Source: Syntrophobacterales bacterium
GTDB taxonomy: Bacteria > Desulfobacterota > Syntrophobacteria > BM002
Reading direction: 5' to 3'
NCBI GenBank assembly: GCA_030613915.1
Contig: JAUWKY010000046.1
Coordinates: forward strand, 1-9,975
Length of the DNA stretch: 9,975 nt
Below are positions 6,856 through 9,975 of the stretch, one piece after another. Under the pieces are notes generated by a model. It worked only from the letters and a program-made list of their open reading frames with translations, was not told the DNA's origin and ran no database searches. The position numbers were made by a program, and so were the translations under genes. Every line of letters begins with the position of its first letter. Position 1 is the stretch's first letter.

Positions 6856-7452
6856 ATGAGCTCATGGAGGACAACTAAACGGAAACGGAGACCCTGGCTG
6901 TTGCTTGTTGCTGCTGTTGCGCTGGGCTTTGCCGCGGCTTTCTTTTTAGGAAAGCATTTTTTCTCCGCACCGGAATCAACCACTCCTCATTCCAAAATTC
7001 GTCATTCTGTCCTCCCGGTGCAAGCTGCCAGCACGCGGAAGGTGCATCTTTATTTCGCCGGCCGTAAAGGCCGCTTTCTACAAGCAGAAGAAAGAAAGAT
7101 ACAGGCCACAGACACCGGTTCTGCTATTGGGGCCATTGTCAGTGCTCTTTTGGAGGGGCCTGACGATGCCAAACTTGTTTCCACCATCCCAGCCGGTTCC
7201 AAGCTTCTCCATACATTTATCACAGATGACGGTACTGCGTATGTGGACTTCAACCCCGAGCTCTCCCTTTTACATCCTGGTGGGGTCACCGCTGAGCGAC
7301 TCACTATTTATGCCATCGTCAACTCGATTGTGTTGAATCTTGATTCTGTGGAACGGGTGCAATTGCTTCTGGAGGGCAAACCCGCGCCCACTCTCGCTGG
7401 TCACTTAGACATTCGCCTTGCTAGGACGGCCAATCTCATGATCGTCCGCTGA
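6856..7452 (+). CDS. GerMN-domain membrane-anchored protein
   Basis: Probable envelope protein of 198 residues. A basic N-terminus (KRKRRPW) is followed by one hydrophobic helix (about 14-35), either a signal anchor or an uncleaved signal; there is no lipobox Cys after it. After a linker, a GerMN domain (PF10646 type, about 62-188) is recognised from the order VHLYFAG, IVSALLEGPDD, IPAGSKLLHTFITDDGTAYVDFN, and LLEGKPAPTLAGHLD. The domain is known from Bacillus GerM (spore germination/sporulation) but is also common in non-spore-formers, where its role is unclear. The ATG at 6856 was chosen because it puts a basic stretch before the helix; neither it nor a GTG at 6832 has a good ribosome binding site. 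The hairpin repeat copy 3 ends just upstream. Confidence 0.85.
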   Translation: MSSWRTTKRKRRPWLLLVAAVALGFAAAFFLGKHFFSAPESTTPHSKIRHSVLPVQAASTRKVHLYFAGRKGRFLQAEERKIQATDTGSAIGAIVSALLEGPDDAKLVSTIPAGSKLLHTFITDDGTAYVDFNPELSLLHPGGVTAERLTIYAIVNSIVLNLDSVERVQLLLEGKPAPTLAGHLDIRLARTANLMIVR

Positions 7453-7464
7453 CAAACCGGGGCC

Positions 7465-7515
7465 CCACCCGAAGGGTGGCGAGTCCGAAGGACCAAATCG
7501 GGGCCCGACCCCGAT
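7465..7515. repeat. Two GC-rich hairpins after the GerMN gene
   Basis: CCACCC/GGGTGG (7465-7470/7474-7479, 3-base loop) and ATCGGGG/CCCCGAT (7497-7503/7509-7515, 5-base loop). They lie 12-62 bases after the stop codon. No T-run follows, so rho-independent termination is doubtful, though they could stop or stabilise the transcript end. The GC-rich make-up contrasts with the AT-rich element that starts at the edge of the second stem. Confidence 0.6.
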
Positions 7516-7712
7516 GGAATAATGGAATGCTGGAATATTGCAGGAGTAGAAATTCCAAATCACAAATATCAAATATCAAACAAATCACAATGACCAAAAT
7601 TCCAAATTCCAAACCTGTTTTGGTCATTGAGTATTGGAATTTGAGATTTGTTTGTAATTTGGTGCTTGGAATTTGATATTTTGCAATGCTCTACCACTCC
7701 AGCGTTCCAGCA
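7515..7712. repeat. AT-rich ~200-bp inverted-repeat element
   Basis: At the centre is a perfect 12-bp stem, CAATGACCAAAA (7588-7599) against 7618-7629, around an 18-base loop. Outward, both arms carry imperfectly matching AT-rich text with repeated CAAATATCAAA and ATTCCAAAT words. The outer ends carry TGGAAT-type words at 8-base spacing (7515, 7523, 7531), mirrored by CTCCAGCGTTCCAGCA near 7697-7712. The whole could fold into one long cruciform. Part of it recurs at 2-30. Elements with this wording are widespread between bacterial genes (general impression, not searched). The 339-bp gap holds this, the GC hairpins and about 80 bases of EF-G leader. Confidence 0.82.
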
Positions 7713-7791
7713 GAGCGGAGAAAGTAAGTAAGGCTCACATGCAGTCCTTTCTGGACCAGATTTCATAGAGTCCTCGCAAAGTTGAACTATT

Positions 7792-9849
7792 ATGTCCGAA
7801 GGCAAAAGACTAAAAACAACGCGCAATATAGGCATCATAGCTCATATCGATGCTGGCAAGACCACGGTCACCGAGCGCATACTCTACTACACCGGCAAAT
7901 CTCATAAGATGGGTGAGGTCCACGACGGCGAAGCTGTCATGGACTGGATGGAGCAGGAGCAAGAGCGAGGTATCACCATTACCTCAGCCGTTACCACCTG
8001 TCGTTGGCGAGGCAACGAAATCAACCTGATAGACACGCCTGGGCACGTGGATTTTACCATTGAGGTGGAGCGTTCTCTCAGGGTACTGGATGGTGCTATT
8101 GGGGTCTTCTGTGCTGTTGGGGGTGTTGAACCACAGTCCGAGACAGTATGGCACCAGGCAGACAAATACCAAATCCCTAAAATCGCCTTTATTAACAAAA
8201 TGGACCGCCTTGGTGCCGATTTCCTTGGCGCTGTGAATCAGATGCGGGAAAAGCTAGGGGCTCGGCCACTGATAGTGCAGATGCCCATGGGCGCTGAAGC
8301 AGACTTCGCCGGTGTCATAGATTTACTTGAGATGCAAGCAGTGTGCTGGGATGACTCCACTCTAGGACTTACCTATGAGTACATGCCCATTCCCCCTGAA
8401 TATGTTGAAGATGCCCAGGCAAAAAGGGTCGAACTCCTTGAATCTCTCGCCGAGCTTGATGATACCATTATGGAGAAATACCTGGCGGATGAGATACTTG
8501 AGCAGAAAGATCTGCTTCCGGCAATCCGCCAGGCCACTCTCAACCTGAAAGTGGTTCCAGTACTGTGCGGTAGTGCTCTGAAGAATAAGGGCATCCAGCT
8601 TCTCCTGGATGCTATTGTTGATTGTTTGCCTAGTCCCCTGGACGTTGCGGCTGTGGTTGGACTTCACCCCAAAAGTGGAGAAGAAGAGATCCGCTCAAGC
8701 AGTGGCCAGGATCCTTTTGCCGCTCTTGCTTTTAAGATTCAGATGGACCAAGGGCGCAGGCTCACCTATGTAAGGGTATATTCAGGAACAGTGACCGCGG
8801 GATCTGCAGTTTACAATGTCAACCGGAAGCAGAAAGAAAAGGTTGCCCGCATATTCCAAATGCATGCAAATAAGCGCCAAAAACGCGCAAGAGTCGGTGC
8901 CGGCGAAATAGTGGCCATGGTAGGCCTCAAATCTACCACCACCGGGGATACCATTTGTGATCCAAAACACCCCATTGTATTGGAACATATTGAGGTTTAT
9001 GAACCGGTAATTTCCATCGCCATGGAGCCGCGCACTCGGGCCGATGAGGAAAAGACTCTTCAGTCACTTGAGAAGCTGGCGGTAGAGGACCCCACGTTCC
9101 ACTTCCATCAAGATCCGGATACCGGGCAGACCATAATCTCGGGAATGGGTGAACTTCACCTGGATATTCTTGTCAATCGATTGTTGCGGGAATACTCGGT
9201 CCAGGTAAATGTTGGCAAACCACAGGTGGTCTATCGCGAGACCATTACTGCTGCCGTTGAGGCCGAATCAACCTTTGACCGGGAAATCGCCGGAGTTCTC
9301 CATTATGCCCAGGTGGAACTGCATCTGGAGCCAAGACCGAGAGGCAAGGGCAACCTTTTTCGCGAGTTGGTTCGGGATGGCTCCGTACCTTCCTCCTTCA
9401 TTCCTGCGGTGGAGGAAGGTGTGATGGAGTCACTGGGAAGTGGTGTTATCGCAGGGTATCCCATGGTGGATGTAGAGGTTGCGGTCATCGGGGGCACACT
9501 CAAGGAGCAAACCGCAAGTGAGCTGGCTTTTAAAGTGGCGGCAGCAACAGCCCTTCAGGAAGGGTGCAGAAAGGCGCAACCTCAGCTGCTCGAGCCCATT
9601 ATGTCGGTAGAAATAATTGTTCCTGAGGAATTCACTGGCGAGGTAATCAACGACCTCAACATACGTAAAGGCAAGATAGAAGGGGTTCACCCTAAACGCT
9701 CAGTAAAAATCATCCACGCTACCGTGGCCCTGTCTCTGATGTTTGGTTATTCAACCTCGCTGCGCTCCGCCAGTCAGGGGAGAGCAACCTTCACCATGCA
9801 ATTCTCCCACTTCGACACTCTGGTGGAGAAAAAAGAGCTGTATATCTAG
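7792..9849 (+). CDS. fusA: Elongation factor G paralogue, divergent in domain IV
   Basis: Ribosomal translocase-family GTPase of 685 residues. All five domains are present. The G domain has P-loop AHIDAGKT (17-24), switch I with RGITIT (59-64), DTPGH (81-85), NKMD (135-138) and SAL (261-263). Domain II is about 308-400 and domain III about 405-480, with GMGELHLD (451-458). Domain IV is about 482-600 and domain V about 601-685. Oddities are in domain IV: the loop normally reading GGRGQYGHV is AGVLHYAQV (500-508), and the GSYHDVDSSE loop is [10 protein letters not shown] (568-577), with Lys571 at the canonical His583 position. No rpsL, rpsG or tuf is nearby. ATG 7792 is the first possible start (in-frame TGA at 7783), yet no Shine-Dalgarno is visible. 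It may be one of the paralogous types (EFG II, spdEFG1 or spdEFG2) rather than the main EF-G; gene symbol used in the broad sense. Confidence 0.93.
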   Translation: MSEGKRLKTTRNIGIIAHIDAGKTTVTERILYYTGKSHKMGEVHDGEAVMDWMEQEQERGITITSAVTTCRWRGNEINLIDTPGHVDFTIEVERSLRVLDGAIGVFCAVGGVEPQSETVWHQADKYQIPKIAFINKMDRLGADFLGAVNQMREKLGARPLIVQMPMGAEADFAGVIDLLEMQAVCWDDSTLGLTYEYMPIPPEYVEDAQAKRVELLESLAELDDTIMEKYLADEILEQKDLLPAIRQATLNLKVVPVLCGSALKNKGIQLLLDAIVDCLPSPLDVAAVVGLHPKSGEEEIRSSSGQDPFAALAFKIQMDQGRRLTYVRVYSGTVTAGSAVYNVNRKQKEKVARIFQMHANKRQKRARVGAGEIVAMVGLKSTTTGDTICDPKHPIVLEHIEVYEPVISIAMEPRTRADEEKTLQSLEKLAVEDPTFHFHQDPDTGQTIISGMGELHLDILVNRLLREYSVQVNVGKPQVVYRETITAAVEAESTFDREIAGVLHYAQVELHLEPRPRGKGNLFRELVRDGSVPSSFIPAVEEGVMESLGSGVIAGYPMVDVEVAVIGGTLKEQTASELAFKVAAATALQEGCRKAQPQLLEPIMSVEIIVPEEFTGEVINDLNIRKGKIEGVHPKRSVKIIHATVALSLMFGYSTSLRSASQGRATFTMQFSHFDTLVEKKELYI

Positions 9850-9894
9850 CCCGGATATTGAAGCTCCTGGGTAAGGAGTGATCACCAGCTTGAA

Positions 9895-9975
9895 TTATCG
9901 CGCCCTACTGCTACTTTGCTTCGCGGCGCGCATCGCTCCCTTGATCTGCGCCAACTCCCTGTTGAGGATCTCCTT
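9895..9975 (-). CDS. Possible 3' end of a minus-strand gene (partial)
   Basis: On the minus strand a frame enters from the right edge and runs 26 codons to a TAA at 9897-9895. It reads as a charged helix (KEILNRELAQIKGAMRAAK, then a Ser/Arg tail), with mostly G/C third positions as expected for this genome. The gene would converge on EF-G across a 45-base gap containing a small stem CTCCT/AGGAG (9864-9868/9874-9878). The opposite strand is also open here and reads as a hydrophobic stretch, which is expected of the complement of a Glu/Gln/Lys-rich helix. Too short to identify. Confidence 0.35.
   Translation of the reverse strand, partial: KEILNRELAQIKGAMRAAKQSSSRAR

Noticed and set aside
9880..9975. 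Plus-strand gene start with AAGGAG and a hydrophobic N-terminus at the right edge
   Set aside because: No ATG; the only nearby starts are GTG inside or next to the motif and a TTG 11 bases away. The hydrophobic reading is what the complement of a Glu/Lys/Gln helix gives. Kept only as an alternative to the minus-strand partial gene.

Overview
The window looks like a chromosomal segment of a Gram-negative bacterium, most likely a deltaproteobacterium (Desulfobacterota and relatives). The clues are an NtrC-type sigma-54 response regulator, an MJ0042-type zinc-ribbon/DUF3426 membrane protein beside hpt, an IHF/HU gene directly behind serS, a GerMN lipoprotein-like protein, and an EF-G gene outside the usual str operon. 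The taxonomic call is inference from gene content only; no rRNA or tRNA is present to confirm it.

Layout. On the minus strand at the left is one gene, an orphan NtrC-family response regulator (390-1793), with a possible short 3' gene remnant beyond it (116-244). From 2270 onward everything convincing is on the plus strand. hpt (purine salvage), a zinc-ribbon/DUF3426 protein and a two-TM RCK potassium channel form a probable cluster (2348-4703). serS and an IHF/HU gene form a tight pair (5088-6679). A GerMN-domain protein follows (6856-7452), then a divergent EF-G (7792-9849). The last 80 bases may hold the 3' end of a minus-strand gene converging on EF-G.

The genes are ordinary housekeeping and regulatory genes. 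The unusual content is between them: nearly every gap larger than 200 bp is filled by palindromic interspersed repeats of at least four types. (a) A GTGTCAGG-type hairpin element occurs three times (33-109, 4835-4912, 6710-6823). The third copy carries a 45-nt GC-rich insert. (b) A CGTCATTCCGG-ended element occurs on both sides of the response regulator gene (239-334 and 1918-2067). (c) An AT-rich ~200-bp inverted-repeat element lies before EF-G (7515-7712), and the window opens inside a second fragment of it (2-30). (d) GC-rich short hairpins lie behind the GerMN gene (7465-7515).

I see no defence island, CRISPR array, transposase, integrase or biosynthetic cluster. The points most worth following are the EF-G paralogue, whose two decoding-site loops in domain IV are replaced (including Lys at the position of the canonical His583), and the nested repeat families. 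Candidate control sites are a perfect dyad over the -35 box of the hpt promoter and a 14-bp inverted repeat just upstream of it.
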